From NCBI GenBank assembly GCA_024637035.1, contig JAGXFW010000008.1:143981-180041 (forward strand): a DNA stretch of 36,061 nt, given 5' to 3'. Shown here one piece after another: positions 1 to 9,175 of this stretch. Position 1 is the first letter of the stretch, and each line of letters opens with the position of its first letter. A program made the translations under genes and the position numbers. The notes under the pieces were generated by a model, which was not told where the DNA came from, did not search any database, and was given only the letters and a program-made list of their open reading frames with translations. The DNA is from Actinomycetes bacterium (lineage in GTDB: Bacteria; Actinomycetota; Thermoleophilia; RBG-16-64-13).

Positions 1-1
1 C

Positions 2-367
2 AAGCGGTTCCATTTCTATCTGGAAGGCGACCTTGGGGCAGAAGGGAACCTCAGCATGCTACGCACAGCCATGGCCGGATCGGCCGTGGCGTTGGAATGC
101 TACCCAGGCGGCTACGGACAAAGCGTAAGCGATCTCCCCCTGCTCCGATCTGCGATGTTGGGAGTGCCGAGCATAACGACTCGCCTAGACGCTCCTCCCG
201 GCGCAATCTCGGCGCAACCTGGGGAATGGCTGGATGCGATCACCGGGCTGCTTGATGACCCTGGTCGCCAGCAGGTTCTAGCACGAGAGGCTCGCGGCTG
301 GGCCGAATCCCGTGCTTCGTTCGATTCGTACCGAAACATCATCGAGGAGGTATCGACATGGCTGTGA
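2..367 (+). CDS. Glycosyltransferase-like protein, C-terminal part (cut by window edge)
   Basis: The reading frame is open from base 2, so the gene starts upstream and only its last 121 residues are here. The segment has a conserved DLPLLRSAMLGVPSITTR stretch followed by EWLDAITGLLDDPGRQQVLA and an AR-x-W motif. This resembles the sugar-nucleotide-binding C-terminal half of GT-B glycosyltransferases, where a 'choose a locus, GVP, EW..AI..LL.DP..R..LA' pattern is typical. Phages of actinobacteria often carry glycosyltransferases among their tail genes, where they may decorate virion proteins; that role is inferred from position. The stop overlaps the next start by 10 bases, so it belongs to the late phage operon. 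Without the N-terminal half the family call stays tentative. Confidence 0.5.
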   Translation, partial: KRFHFYLEGDLGAEGNLSMLRTAMAGSAVALECYPGGYGQSVSDLPLLRSAMLGVPSITTRLDAPPGAISAQPGEWLDAITGLLDDPGRQQVLAREARGWAESRASFDSYRNIIEEVSTWL

Positions 368-648
368 ACACCCACAAGATCCGGAAGTCCTCACGGGCTC
401 AGAACGAGAAGCTGCCTGACATCACCGGCGCCCAGATCACGTACGCCGGCGGCGTCGAGTGCGAGATCGAGGTGACCCAACGCCGGAACGATGAGCCCAC
501 CATTACGGCCGGCTCTACGATCACCGTCGGCGGCCGTACGGGTGTGTGCATCGACACCAGCGCTGAGATCATGCCGCAATACAAGCTGGACGGCTCCATC
601 GTCTGGGAAGCCAACTACCGGCTAGCCACCGCCGGAGACTCGGTCTAG
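358..648 (+). CDS. Small phage protein of unknown function
   Basis: This encodes 96 residues and starts inside the end of the upstream gene, behind a good ribosome site (GAGGAGG about 7 bases before the ATG). The protein has a basic N-terminus (KIRKSSR) and then a region rich in Thr, Gly and beta-prone residues with two cysteines. I do not recognise a family. It sits directly before the tail-tip gene and has no membrane segment or signal, so a small structural or tail-assembly protein is the likeliest role. That is inference from position only. Confidence 0.6.
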   Translation: MAVNTHKIRKSSRAQNEKLPDITGAQITYAGGVECEIEVTQRRNDEPTITAGSTITVGGRTGVCIDTSAEIMPQYKLDGSIVWEANYRLATAGDSV

Positions 649-651
649 CGC

Positions 652-1815
652 ATGGGCCAGACCTTTAGCAGCGCTCTGAATGGATCAAACTGCACCGTGA
701 GCGGTCAAACGATTGTCTCACTTGCGGCCACCGAGGATCTGGTGGCGGACTACGACACTGCGTCGGCAGTCTGTTTGGCTCCATCCGGAGCGCATGCTAA
801 GGGGTCCACGGTGCAGACGATCGAGGGCGGTGTCTCCACGGGATACTGGACCGTCGAGGATCCGGTGCGCGTCAAGTCTGGTGCGCGGACCTGGAGGAAG
901 AAGAGCGGGGACCATTCCTACGGGCACATCCCGCTGATCTCCTACCGGCTTAGGCGGCTCGGGTATATGCAGGCCCGATCGACGCTCTCGGCATGGAACA
1001 TCGGTTACGACAACTTCCCGCCGAAGTTCTGCACGATAGCTCGGCTGGCCGAGATCACCAACGAGGTCGGCGAACGCTCGCGAAACGGTGAGATCCACCC
1101 GTCGGAGGCGCGGGCGTTGCGCCAGAGTTGGAACCCCGTATATTCCGGCGCAGACGTAGTGGCACACATCTGCTCTTGGGTGGGCTTGTCGGTGCAGTTC
1201 GGGGTAGGTCTGCCACTGATGCCGGAAGAGTACACGCCGATAGGAAAGACCGTGATTTCGGCTCTCCAGGAGGTTGCGTCCTGGTCTGGCGCCTCGATAC
1301 GCCTGGACCGAAGCGGAACCATCGTTGTCTACGACTGGCAGGAGACGTATGGCAGAGGAGGGTCGGTACCCAGGCCGCAGGCCGTCCTGGAGGAGGAATA
1401 TCACGATACCCTCTATCCCATCACGTGTCTCACCGTGGTCGGCTCGGGCCTATCTGGCTACTATCGTACGCTGGCCCAGGACACGGCGGTCGAAGTGACC
1501 GAGGGGCTGGCTACGGCAGCCGGAGAACGAACCGTGGAGGAGCGTGTCGAGATACGGGAATATCCCATTACGCCCGCACTGGCTCAGAAGATCGCTCGGG
1601 AACGACTCTCGCGAATCGCGCTGGAAGCCGGGATCGTCCGATATAGGGGGCCGGCCGAGGGCTCGCAAGGCATCCGGCCCCTGGCCAGCCGAGTATTCTC
1701 GGTGACGCGGAATCTGGAGTGGGACGGACTCAAATATCGCTACGAGATCGACATAACGGCACCGACCTCCTCAATCTCGTGGGGCGCAGATCTTCCTCAA
1801 TCCGGGTGGTGGTGA
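652..1815 (+). CDS. Phage tail-tip/baseplate hub-like protein
   Basis: This encodes 387 residues. The middle (about residues 165-225) reads DVVAHICSWVGLSVQFG, then PIGKTVISALQEVASWSGA and a DRSGTIVVYDW strand. A 'one step per domain, search for the locus, then a short beta hairpin' pattern of this type is found in tail hub and tail-associated proteins of the gp27/gpD type. The C-terminus is beta-rich (YRYEIDITAPTSSISWG). No lysozyme or peptidase motif is visible. It lies between small unknown proteins and the large tail proteins in a single late operon. The order, small protein, hub, fibre, fits siphovirus or podovirus tail modules. Family assignment is by pattern and neighbours, so it is moderate. 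Confidence 0.45.
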   Translation: MGQTFSSALNGSNCTVSGQTIVSLAATEDLVADYDTASAVCLAPSGAHAKGSTVQTIEGGVSTGYWTVEDPVRVKSGARTWRKKSGDHSYGHIPLISYRLRRLGYMQARSTLSAWNIGYDNFPPKFCTIARLAEITNEVGERSRNGEIHPSEARALRQSWNPVYSGADVVAHICSWVGLSVQFGVGLPLMPEEYTPIGKTVISALQEVASWSGASIRLDRSGTIVVYDWQETYGRGGSVPRPQAVLEEEYHDTLYPITCLTVVGSGLSGYYRTLAQDTAVEVTEGLATAAGERTVEERVEIREYPITPALAQKIARERLSRIALEAGIVRYRGPAEGSQGIRPLASRVFSVTRNLEWDGLKYRYEIDITAPTSSISWGADLPQSGWW

Positions 1816-1816
1816 G

Positions 1817-2314
1817 ATGCCGCGCATGCCTAGCAAAACAGAGCTGCAAGAGTCGTTCGGTGGTAGGGGCCCACATGTCGCGAATCGCTCCGTCCACGCC
1901 GATCTCCGCGATGACGAGCGAAAAGGGCGACTCATGCGGGAGGGGCAGATACAGGATAACTGCACTGTCCAAGTGGAGACGCTGGTCTCGTTCGGCGAAG
2001 GCGGCCCTGTCTCTGATGTCTCTGACTGGATCGAGTTCGGCCGGGTGAAGTTCGTCAAGCGGCCGATCATGACCACGGGCAGTATGCGCGTGGCTTTCGT
2101 GGACGAGTGGGCACTGAATGAGGAGGCTTCCAACTACGATCCTGTCGTGCATTTCGCCGTCCCCTGTCTGTCGCAGGCATTGCGCTTCCGCACCGACGAG
2201 CGAGGCTTCTACACCGGGGCCAAGGTGCTCTTCTTCGCATTGGGGTCTGTACCGGCCGACTTCCAATCGGTCATCTATACGTTGTTCACGGGCCCGGCCA
2301 TCCGCACAGCATGA
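1817..2314 (+). CDS. Phage structural protein of unknown function
   Basis: This encodes 165 residues and starts one base after the preceding stop, so it is probably translationally coupled. The N-terminal third is polar and charged and contains LRDDERKGRLMREGQIQDN. The rest alternates beta-prone segments (RVKFVKRPIMTTGSMRVAFV, TGAKVLFFALGSV). The C-terminal part (residues 110-160) looks like a jelly-roll or beta-sandwich fold. I recognise no family. The position between the tail hub and the large adhesin-like gene suggests a baseplate or fibre-connector protein. No cysteine cluster, membrane helix or enzyme motif is present. Confidence 0.55.
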   Translation: MPRMPSKTELQESFGGRGPHVANRSVHADLRDDERKGRLMREGQIQDNCTVQVETLVSFGEGGPVSDVSDWIEFGRVKFVKRPIMTTGSMRVAFVDEWALNEEASNYDPVVHFAVPCLSQALRFRTDERGFYTGAKVLFFALGSVPADFQSVIYTLFTGPAIRTA

Positions 2315-2326
2315 TAGGAGTCTCGC

Positions 2327-4552
2327 GTGCCTGATGAACGCACAGATCGCACGAACTACTTAGGGCTCTTGGCCTTGATGATGACGGCCGCGGATGCTGA
2401 GAATTGGTCCTATCCCTACTGGAACGTCCTCATGCTCGACGCGGCGCTGTCGGGTCTGGCGTGGGCCGAGAGGGACGGGGTGGCTCACCTAACCGCCCCC
2501 ACGGTCATGCCTACGGCCGCCTTGGTCACAAGCGGTGGGCTGCTTGCGGCCGGCCGCGACCTGGATATCGTGCAAACGTTCGTGGACGACTACGGTCGAG
2601 AGACTCTGGGCGGACCTATCGCCGGCCTCAACACGGGTGTTCCGATTGTCGACCCGGCTGTCGCTGCCACCTACGGCACTATCACACCGGGCGGCACAGG
2701 CTATGCGGGCGGGCTTTTCGAGGCCTGGTTCAGCTGGACGGACGGCAACGGGGGAGAGACTCTGCCTTCGCCGGTCGTGAGCATGGACGTGCCCTATCTT
2801 ACCGGCGGGCTTCTGTCGGACATCCAGGTCGTTCTGCCCTCACTCCCGTCTGCGGTCGGTGCCGCCGGCGCCAACGTCTACGCTCGCCACCGTTCGGGCA
2901 ATGTGGTGCTGGCCTACCGAATCGAAGTCGCTTCTGTCGACACGATCACGCTCACCGGCGTCGCGGCCGACTGCTACCGCACGCTGCCCCTAGCCAATTC
3001 CACCCTCTCCAGCCGATCGATCAATGTCACCGGCCGGGCGGCAAATGCGGGCGAGACTCCCGCACTCACCCGTTTCTACGTCCGGCCTGACGGCACGGCT
3101 TGGTCTTCCGGAGATCGGCGCCTCAAGTTGGCCGGCGTCGACGAGTGGGATCCGGATACCGTCACCTATCCGCTGCTGTACACCGGAGCCACCGGGGAGC
3201 TCGTCGCGGGGTATCCTCCATCGATATCCCAGGTGAAGGCAATCCGTCAGACCGATCTCGCCACCGAGACTGTCGGGATACTACCCAATGCTCAGATTCC
3301 CGCAGAGATAGCTCGGGATGCCGAGATTGCGGCGCTTCTTGGTGGCCCTTACGTCGTCAGCGGTCTTGTGGCTGCTGCACAGGGTGCTCCCGACATGACC
3401 GTCCAGGTTTCAACAGGGTGGGCAGTCTCTAATACGAGGTTATGGAATCCCTCAGCGGCCCCTGTGGTTACCATCGCCACGGCCCACGGGACCCTTGGTC
3501 GGATCGATCTCGTCTGCATCGACGCGAGCGGGACAATCGTCTCCTCTGGGACAGACGCGGCCTGCAAGGGGACAGCGGCGGGGTCACCTGCTGCACCAGC
3601 TGACCCGACCGGATATGTGGTCCTGGCACAAGTGACCGTACCGGCTCTTGATACGACCATAGAATCCGGGCAGATCGTCGACTACAGACCACTGCACCCC
3701 ACTCTCGTCCAGCTCGATATCGAGACAGATGCTCACGCGGCCGACGATATACATGCTTCGGCCAGCCTTGTCGAGGTGGACACCGGCACCGACAACATCA
3801 AGAAAGTCACTCCTGACGGACTGGCTGGCTCCTACGCTGGCACGAAAAGCATGAGTATCATAGCTGTCGAGCAGACCGCCGATGTGATCACCGGGGGCTC
3901 GAAGGTCGCCTTCGTCATACCTCCTGCTCTCGATGGCATGGACCTGGTCTACGCGAATGCCTGGTCGAATACGGCAGGGGTCACTTTGGCCCCTCCTGGC
4001 CCGCTCACTTCGGCCCTCGGGACTGGAGTGGGCAATGTCGACAACGGTTTGCACAAATACAAGGTCACGCTGACCAACGCGACCGGAGAGACGGAGGCAG
4101 GTACAGCCAATGCCGGGACCACGGTGGTGGATAAGGCGGTCAACGGGAAGATTGAACTGACGGCCATCCCCATCGGCGCTGCAGGTACAACGTCTCGCAA
4201 GATTTACCGGACAGTCGCCGGTGGCGCGGTGTACAAGTTGCTTGCCACGATCGCCGACAACGTGACGACCATCTACACCGACAACATCGCCGACGTCTCC
4301 CTGGGGGTCGATGCTCCGAGTAACAACACTACCGGCGTGACCACGGTCGAGGTCTACAACGTAACCCAGAGTATCGACATGCTGACCACCGGATCGACCA
4401 TCGCCACCGGGGTGAACATCGGCACCCCGGCAGACATCGACGAGTTGAATGACGACGTGGCGGGCGGGGATGTCTTGCGTATCGATGTGTCCTCAGAGAC
4501 CACCACCCCCGCGAAGGGCCTTATGGTCGTTCTCGAATTTAGGTTGCCGTAA
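2327..4552 (+). CDS. Large phage tail/adhesin protein with two Ig-like tail repeats
   Basis: This encodes 741 residues. It carries two copies of a domain common in phage baseplate and fibre proteins. One is at about residues 115-225 (FSWTDGNGGETLPSP, then ANVYARHRSGN). The second is at about 555-668 and is better preserved (YKVTLTNATGETEAGT, SRKIYRTVAGGAVYKLLATI, YTDNIADVSLG). In this family the motif order GETxAG, RKIYRT, TIADN, YTDN is diagnostic. Between them is a region with TAHGTLGRIDLVCIDASG, typical of tail proteins that carry a beta-structured receptor part. The start is ATG-like GTG at 2327 behind ATAGGAG. The stop overlaps the next ATG by one base (TAATG), so the genes are coupled. 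It is probably a baseplate or side-fibre protein. Confidence 0.65.
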   Translation: MPDERTDRTNYLGLLALMMTAADAENWSYPYWNVLMLDAALSGLAWAERDGVAHLTAPTVMPTAALVTSGGLLAAGRDLDIVQTFVDDYGRETLGGPIAGLNTGVPIVDPAVAATYGTITPGGTGYAGGLFEAWFSWTDGNGGETLPSPVVSMDVPYLTGGLLSDIQVVLPSLPSAVGAAGANVYARHRSGNVVLAYRIEVASVDTITLTGVAADCYRTLPLANSTLSSRSINVTGRAANAGETPALTRFYVRPDGTAWSSGDRRLKLAGVDEWDPDTVTYPLLYTGATGELVAGYPPSISQVKAIRQTDLATETVGILPNAQIPAEIARDAEIAALLGGPYVVSGLVAAAQGAPDMTVQVSTGWAVSNTRLWNPSAAPVVTIATAHGTLGRIDLVCIDASGTIVSSGTDAACKGTAAGSPAAPADPTGYVVLAQVTVPALDTTIESGQIVDYRPLHPTLVQLDIETDAHAADDIHASASLVEVDTGTDNIKKVTPDGLAGSYAGTKSMSIIAVEQTADVITGGSKVAFVIPPALDGMDLVYANAWSNTAGVTLAPPGPLTSALGTGVGNVDNGLHKYKVTLTNATGETEAGTANAGTTVVDKAVNGKIELTAIPIGAAGTTSRKIYRTVAGGAVYKLLATIADNVTTIYTDNIADVSLGVDAPSNNTTGVTTVEVYNVTQSIDMLTTGSTIATGVNIGTPADIDELNDDVAGGDVLRIDVSSETTTPAKGLMVVLEFRLP

Positions 4553-6189
4553 TGACCTTCTCAGCGACAGGTGGAACGAAGACCGTTGATGGTGCCTATA
4601 CGGTGCATGTATTTGCTGGGTCGGGCGTTCTCGAATGTGTGGGCGATCTTTGCGATGCCGAAGTGCTTGTTATCGGCGGTGGTGCAGGTGGTTCACAGGG
4701 TGGTGGAGGTGCCGGTGGCGTCCTGAGTGGGACCGTTCTCCTCAACGGGTCTATGCCCGTAATCGTCGGCCACGGCGGCGGGGGTAGATACGGCCACGGG
4801 GTCACCGTCGTCGATTATGGCTACCCCGGTGGAAACTCCTTCTTCGGTGGTCTGACGGCCCTGGGCGGCGGCGGAGGAGCGGGCACCGACTTCCCGAAAC
4901 CTACCTACGTTGGAGGATCGGGCGGCGGTGGCGGTGGCTCGAGCGGTGGAGCTGGCGGGGACGGGACATCTGGTCAAGGATATGCGGGGGGCAACCGGGC
5001 CGGTTACGCCGCTAGTGGCTACCCTGCCGGTGGCGGCGGCGGTGCCGGTGCAGTCGGTGGCAACGCCACGTCCAGTAGTCAGGCAGGGGCCGGTGGTACA
5101 GGAATCTCAAGCGATATCATCCTTACCGGAAGTCCTGTCGACTACGCAGGAGGTGGTGGGGGAGCGGTCGTCTTCACTGTCGGCAGTGGTGGCGCAGCCA
5201 CGCACGGCGGCGGGGCCGGTGGAAAGCAGAATACGCCTGGCACAGCGGGCACCCCCAACACAGGTGGCGGCGGAGGAGGCTCGGGCACGGGTTCGACAGG
5301 AATCGGCGGGCGCGGCGGATCGGGGATCGTGGTGGTACGCTACCTGACCACTCCCGCCCCGGTAGCGAATCCATTCTGGGCCGCGGCGGTCGGCGGATCG
5401 TCCTTCATCCAGGGTCTTTATACCGTCCATGTCTTCCCTAAATCGGGGTCTTTGGTATGCGGCTTGGGGACCATCGACGGACTCGTCCTCGTGGCCGGTG
5501 GCGGTGGTGCAGGTGGCGGATCGACCTACGGAGCGGGTGGTGGGGCCGGAGCCGTACTGGCGGGCGCGGAGACACTGATCGGGACTATGCCTGTCACGGT
5601 CGGGGCCGGGGGATTGGGAGGACCTGTCACAACCTCCAAGGGTGACCCGGGGGGCCAGAGCGTCTTCGGCACCCGTACCTGTCCAGGCGGCGGTGGTGGT
5701 GGATCATCCACCGAGCGAGGCGGCGACGGAGCCTGCGGTGGTGGCGGCGGTGGCGGTGGATACGGTATCGGTGTCGGTTCGCAGGGCTACGACGGTGGAA
5801 ACCCCGCGCACGGCTTCGCCAGTGGTGGCGGCGGTGGTGCAGGTGGGGTCGGTGGGACCACCATTGAGGCTAATGTGGGCGGTCTAGGGGGTATTGGTGT
5901 CGACTCCACGCTCCTCGGCGTCTCCATAGGATTCGGCGGCGGTGGCGGTGGTGGGGCGCAGGGCAACACTTGGGGGAGACCTCAGGGCCGGGCCTCGCAC
6001 GGCGGCGGGGATGGTCAGTCTCAACAGGCGGCAATCTCCGACCCCCAGGACGCTAGGGCATTCTCCGGCGGCGGTGGCGGTGGGAGTTGGACGACGAAGG
6101 GTAGCGGTGCCGTGGGTATCGTCATCATCAGGCACCTGACCGAGATACCGATCAGCAGTAGCTTCCTACCCCAGATCATACTCTGCTGA
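4552..6189 (+). CDS. Duplicated glycine-rich (polyglycine) tail fibre protein
   Basis: This encodes 545 residues with very high Gly content, built from two homologous halves. Half one starts at about residue 15 (YTVHVFAGSG) and half two at about residue 290 (YTVHVFPKSG). Each continues with a hydrophobic strand ending in GGGAGG (VLVIGGGAGG; VLVAGGGGAGGG) and then many short GGGG/GAGG blocks, and closes with GIVVVRYLT or GIVIIRHLT. This is the layout of phage glycine-rich domains that fold as sandwiches of polyglycine II helices, as in adhesins at fibre tips. A receptor-binding role is inferred. It is coupled to both neighbours by one-base stop/start overlaps. The third-position codon choice GGC/GGT/GGG/GGA is mixed, which limits slippage in so repetitive a gene. 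Confidence 0.75.
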   Translation: MTFSATGGTKTVDGAYTVHVFAGSGVLECVGDLCDAEVLVIGGGAGGSQGGGGAGGVLSGTVLLNGSMPVIVGHGGGGRYGHGVTVVDYGYPGGNSFFGGLTALGGGGGAGTDFPKPTYVGGSGGGGGGSSGGAGGDGTSGQGYAGGNRAGYAASGYPAGGGGGAGAVGGNATSSSQAGAGGTGISSDIILTGSPVDYAGGGGGAVVFTVGSGGAATHGGGAGGKQNTPGTAGTPNTGGGGGGSGTGSTGIGGRGGSGIVVVRYLTTPAPVANPFWAAAVGGSSFIQGLYTVHVFPKSGSLVCGLGTIDGLVLVAGGGGAGGGSTYGAGGGAGAVLAGAETLIGTMPVTVGAGGLGGPVTTSKGDPGGQSVFGTRTCPGGGGGGSSTERGGDGACGGGGGGGGYGIGVGSQGYDGGNPAHGFASGGGGGAGGVGGTTIEANVGGLGGIGVDSTLLGVSIGFGGGGGGGAQGNTWGRPQGRASHGGGDGQSQQAAISDPQDARAFSGGGGGGSWTTKGSGAVGIVIIRHLTEIPISSSFLPQIILC

Positions 6190-8786
6190 TGAGCTTCAAG
6201 GTCAAAAGATGGGCCTCTAGGGGCCAGATCAGCATCAGCGACTACGACCCCGATGTGGGCTACACCGGGACACAGGCAGTCCGCTCGTTCGTCTTCCCGA
6301 TCTCCGGAAAGTTCATCTTCCTCAACTACAAGGGACTGGACGGTGTCTACTACATCTATGACCCGGTGGGGCCGGAGTGGTCTGGTCCGTGGTTCGTGGA
6401 GTCCGGGTGGATCTGGGGCTGGTGGAGCGCGTTCTACGGCCCGCAGGTCTACTATACGAGGACAGCCGACGAGGGGATATTCGGGTACGGGGGAAGCCAG
6501 GACCAATGGTCGGGGAACCACACATGCGTCTCGATTGACAAGAACTTCGTCCTCACTCGCTACTCCGCACCGAGCTACACCGGCATGTATAATTCCACCA
6601 CGCGGTTTCACCCAGGCATGGGTATCACCGCCAACGGACTCCCGTCCAGACTTGCCTCGACGATGTACAAGGTCACATCTGGGGATCCTTGGCGAGTGGG
6701 GATCAACTCAATCGGACCTGGCGGTACTCGGGCGGTGGCCGATCGTCTCCTTGATGAATATGCCTGGACCCTGGACCCGATTGATCACCAGATATATTGG
6801 TCGGGGCAGGATGTGGGTCCATATATCTCGTGGTCGGTGAACGACGACTGCTCTAACCCAGCCGTGGAGGATCACAGCAACCTGTTCCTCTCTCCTCCAG
6901 CGGCGGGGGGCGGGTGCGCGGGTATCCCTGTCTCCGCCACGGCTACGAGGGTGTTCGTCAGCGGGGATGTGTACGGGTGGGTGGATAACAGGCTCGGGGG
7001 CCTGCCGGGTGTCATGCAGTGGGCGAAAATCAATGAGGACCCGCTCACGGAAGTCGCCATCCCCTGGACCTCGACCTGGAACCTCCGGCAGATGCAGCTG
7101 GGCGGGGGCTACGATCTCTATCAGGGCGACATCGACGGGGTCGACCACGAAGTCCTCGTCCCCATTGTGGGAGTACCGACTTACGTTCCCGGCCTCGGGC
7201 TGTTTATGGGGTCAAATATCTATGGGGAGGGTGGTGCGTCGATCACTCCGTACTTCATGGACCCGTATCAGCCGACTGGTCTCGCTCCGCGAGCAGCGAA
7301 CCTTGGGGTATCTGCAATCGGATGGGCGGGTGAGGTCGCAATTCGGCCGAACCTGAGGGTGGAAGATGTTCTCCCGGCGGACCGACTGAATCCGCAGGGG
7401 ATGGGAGGATCGGTCGTTGAGCGGGTCGATGGGAAGCATACGAATACGGGTTCGGCGATCTGCATCAAGACGAACCGCAGTTACACGAACCTCGACCTGC
7501 CCCTGACGGTGGACGTCAGTTCATACCCCGTGACCGATCCTGACTTCGTCTGGCCTGGAGCGGAGGATGGCATCGTCGAGGGTATGGGTTTCATGAGCTT
7601 CACCGAAGGCCCCGATGGAAAAATGATCTGGGGCGGAATGCCCGACCCATCATGGGGGATGTATTCTATCGTCCCTGGATGGGGTTGGCTCAACATATGG
7701 ATGGGCGCGGGGTACCTCCTGGAGGAGAACCTCGGTGGGGTGCCTACCTACTCACTCCGCGAATCCTCTCGGATCAGTGCGACCAACTCAGCGATGCAGC
7801 CGATGCCCGCCAACTACGTGGGTGCCAAGGACCAGCTCATTGGATTTCCCGACTTCCCCGGTGGGCCTATCGTCTGTTTTTGTCAGGCTTGCCCGAAGGG
7901 GATCTCGATGCCGTTCTGGAAGGCATTGGTCTGGAGGATCAGCGAGGCAAGTGTCTGGACAAAGATTCTAGACTGGCAGGACATCGGACCACCGGGACTT
8001 GGAGAGTCGAACTGGACTGTCTGGAGTATTGCCCCGATCTATGCGTGTGCGGCTCTACCCCAGGGTGGCTTCCTCATCGGGGCCACCCTGTACTTCGACC
8101 CGTGGGTGGAGGGGGAATGGGAGGACACCCCCGGCGCGAGACTCCACACCTTCATGGGGACCGGTAAGGGCTGGGTCCCGAGCAAGCCCGGGTGGGCCGG
8201 GCCGTTCGAGATCGAGAACTCCCCCCGCCTCCTCACGGCCGAGCCCCTCTCCGCCGGGAGGTCACTCTACGGCCCCGATGCCCTGCTGGTCTACGACCAC
8301 AATGGGACCTTCGTCACGCATCTCAACACGCCCGAGGTCTACCCCCCTGATGGCCGGTCTATCCTGGTCACGAAGGGAGCGGTCCCCCGCGTGATCTTCA
8401 AGACCTACAAGGAGGGCAGTTACTCGGACTACGCCGAGGGCTGGGGTGCGTGGTTTGACTACCAGGGCGATGGCGATCTGGACGTGCCGATGTTCGTCAG
8501 CTACGACCTGATGTCTCCCGGTGGGTTGATCCGCCCGGGGATGGGGAAGTTCAACGGGTTCCTCGATCTGAGCCCGCTCGGACCGAACCTAACAGACCCC
8601 GCCTCGAAGTGGGGAAAGCTCACCAGCCTCTACGGCTACTACTCCCAGACCCACCCACAGACTGAGTGGGGCGGGGCCGGGACACCTATGCTACGGTTAG
8701 GCCGAGGAGGTCGGATGATCACGCCCCTCGGCTCCCGGAACCCGAGCAGCCGGCAGGGCACGAAAGGCGTCGGCCAACGCTCCTGA
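6189..8786 (+). CDS. Large Trp/Gly/Tyr-rich tail protein, probable receptor-binding or spike protein
   Basis: This encodes 865 residues and starts in the stop codon of the polyglycine gene (TGATG). Trp, Tyr, Gly and Pro are unusually frequent (for example WSGPWFVESGWIWGWWS at about residues 63-80). Beta-strand-like segments recur with patterns such as 'GxGWVPSKPGWAGPFE' and 'SMFVSYDLMSPGG'. This suggests a beta-propeller or repeated blade fold rather than a coiled fibre. I recognise no enzyme motif or named family. It is the last large gene before the small and lysis genes, a position usually taken by the host-recognition protein, so tail spike or receptor-binding protein is the best inference. 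No ribosome site is visible, which fits translational coupling. Confidence 0.6.
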   Translation: MSFKVKRWASRGQISISDYDPDVGYTGTQAVRSFVFPISGKFIFLNYKGLDGVYYIYDPVGPEWSGPWFVESGWIWGWWSAFYGPQVYYTRTADEGIFGYGGSQDQWSGNHTCVSIDKNFVLTRYSAPSYTGMYNSTTRFHPGMGITANGLPSRLASTMYKVTSGDPWRVGINSIGPGGTRAVADRLLDEYAWTLDPIDHQIYWSGQDVGPYISWSVNDDCSNPAVEDHSNLFLSPPAAGGGCAGIPVSATATRVFVSGDVYGWVDNRLGGLPGVMQWAKINEDPLTEVAIPWTSTWNLRQMQLGGGYDLYQGDIDGVDHEVLVPIVGVPTYVPGLGLFMGSNIYGEGGASITPYFMDPYQPTGLAPRAANLGVSAIGWAGEVAIRPNLRVEDVLPADRLNPQGMGGSVVERVDGKHTNTGSAICIKTNRSYTNLDLPLTVDVSSYPVTDPDFVWPGAEDGIVEGMGFMSFTEGPDGKMIWGGMPDPSWGMYSIVPGWGWLNIWMGAGYLLEENLGGVPTYSLRESSRISATNSAMQPMPANYVGAKDQLIGFPDFPGGPIVCFCQACPKGISMPFWKALVWRISEASVWTKILDWQDIGPPGLGESNWTVWSIAPIYACAALPQGGFLIGATLYFDPWVEGEWEDTPGARLHTFMGTGKGWVPSKPGWAGPFEIENSPRLLTAEPLSAGRSLYGPDALLVYDHNGTFVTHLNTPEVYPPDGRSILVTKGAVPRVIFKTYKEGSYSDYAEGWGAWFDYQGDGDLDVPMFVSYDLMSPGGLIRPGMGKFNGFLDLSPLGPNLTDPASKWGKLTSLYGYYSQTHPQTEWGGAGTPMLRLGRGGRMITPLGSRNPSSRQGTKGVGQRS

Positions 8787-8971
8787 CTCCGCTTCTCGCA
8801 TAGGCCTCGAACACCAACCCCCTTCGACAGAGGACCTCCCAAGGACGATCGCCCTGCGCGATCTCCTGACCCTGCTCTCCCTGGCTGTGGGCGTCGTCAT
8901 CGGCATCGGCATCGGTGTGGCCGACCCCGTGGTCTAACCCCGGCGCGGGCTTCCTGGTCAGCGCCGTCACG

Positions 8972-9163
8972 ATGGGACCGTGGGACGCTCCGGACTACCC
9001 TCACCAGCCGGAACTCGTCGTCAAACTCGACATGACGGCCCCCGTGGTGTCGTGGCCGACGAGGCGTCCGTCGGGGTACTTCGGCCTGAAGCTCTACGAC
9101 GAGACTGTGAGCCTCGATCAGACCGCCGGCAGCCATGTCGCGGTGTATGCAGACTACGAGTAA
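8972..9163 (+). CDS. Small phage protein, unknown
   Basis: This encodes 63 residues from ATG 8972 (MGPWDAPDYPHQPELVVKL). A GTG at 8915 would add 19 residues that look noncoding, so the ATG is preferred, although neither start has a clear ribosome site. The protein is acidic, with alternating beta-prone parts (ELVVKLDMTAPVVSW; VAVYADYE). No family is recognised. It is followed 12 bases later by the Cys-motif gene, whose ribosome site overlaps its stop region. Confidence 0.45.
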   Translation: MGPWDAPDYPHQPELVVKLDMTAPVVSWPTRRPSGYFGLKLYDETVSLDQTAGSHVAVYADYE

Positions 9164-9175
9164 CGGAGGCATCCT

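Noticed and set aside
4681-6110. Frames on both strands rich in Pro/Ala over the polyglycine gene
   Set aside because: They are mirror frames of GGN repeats and have no ribosome sites or family motifs.
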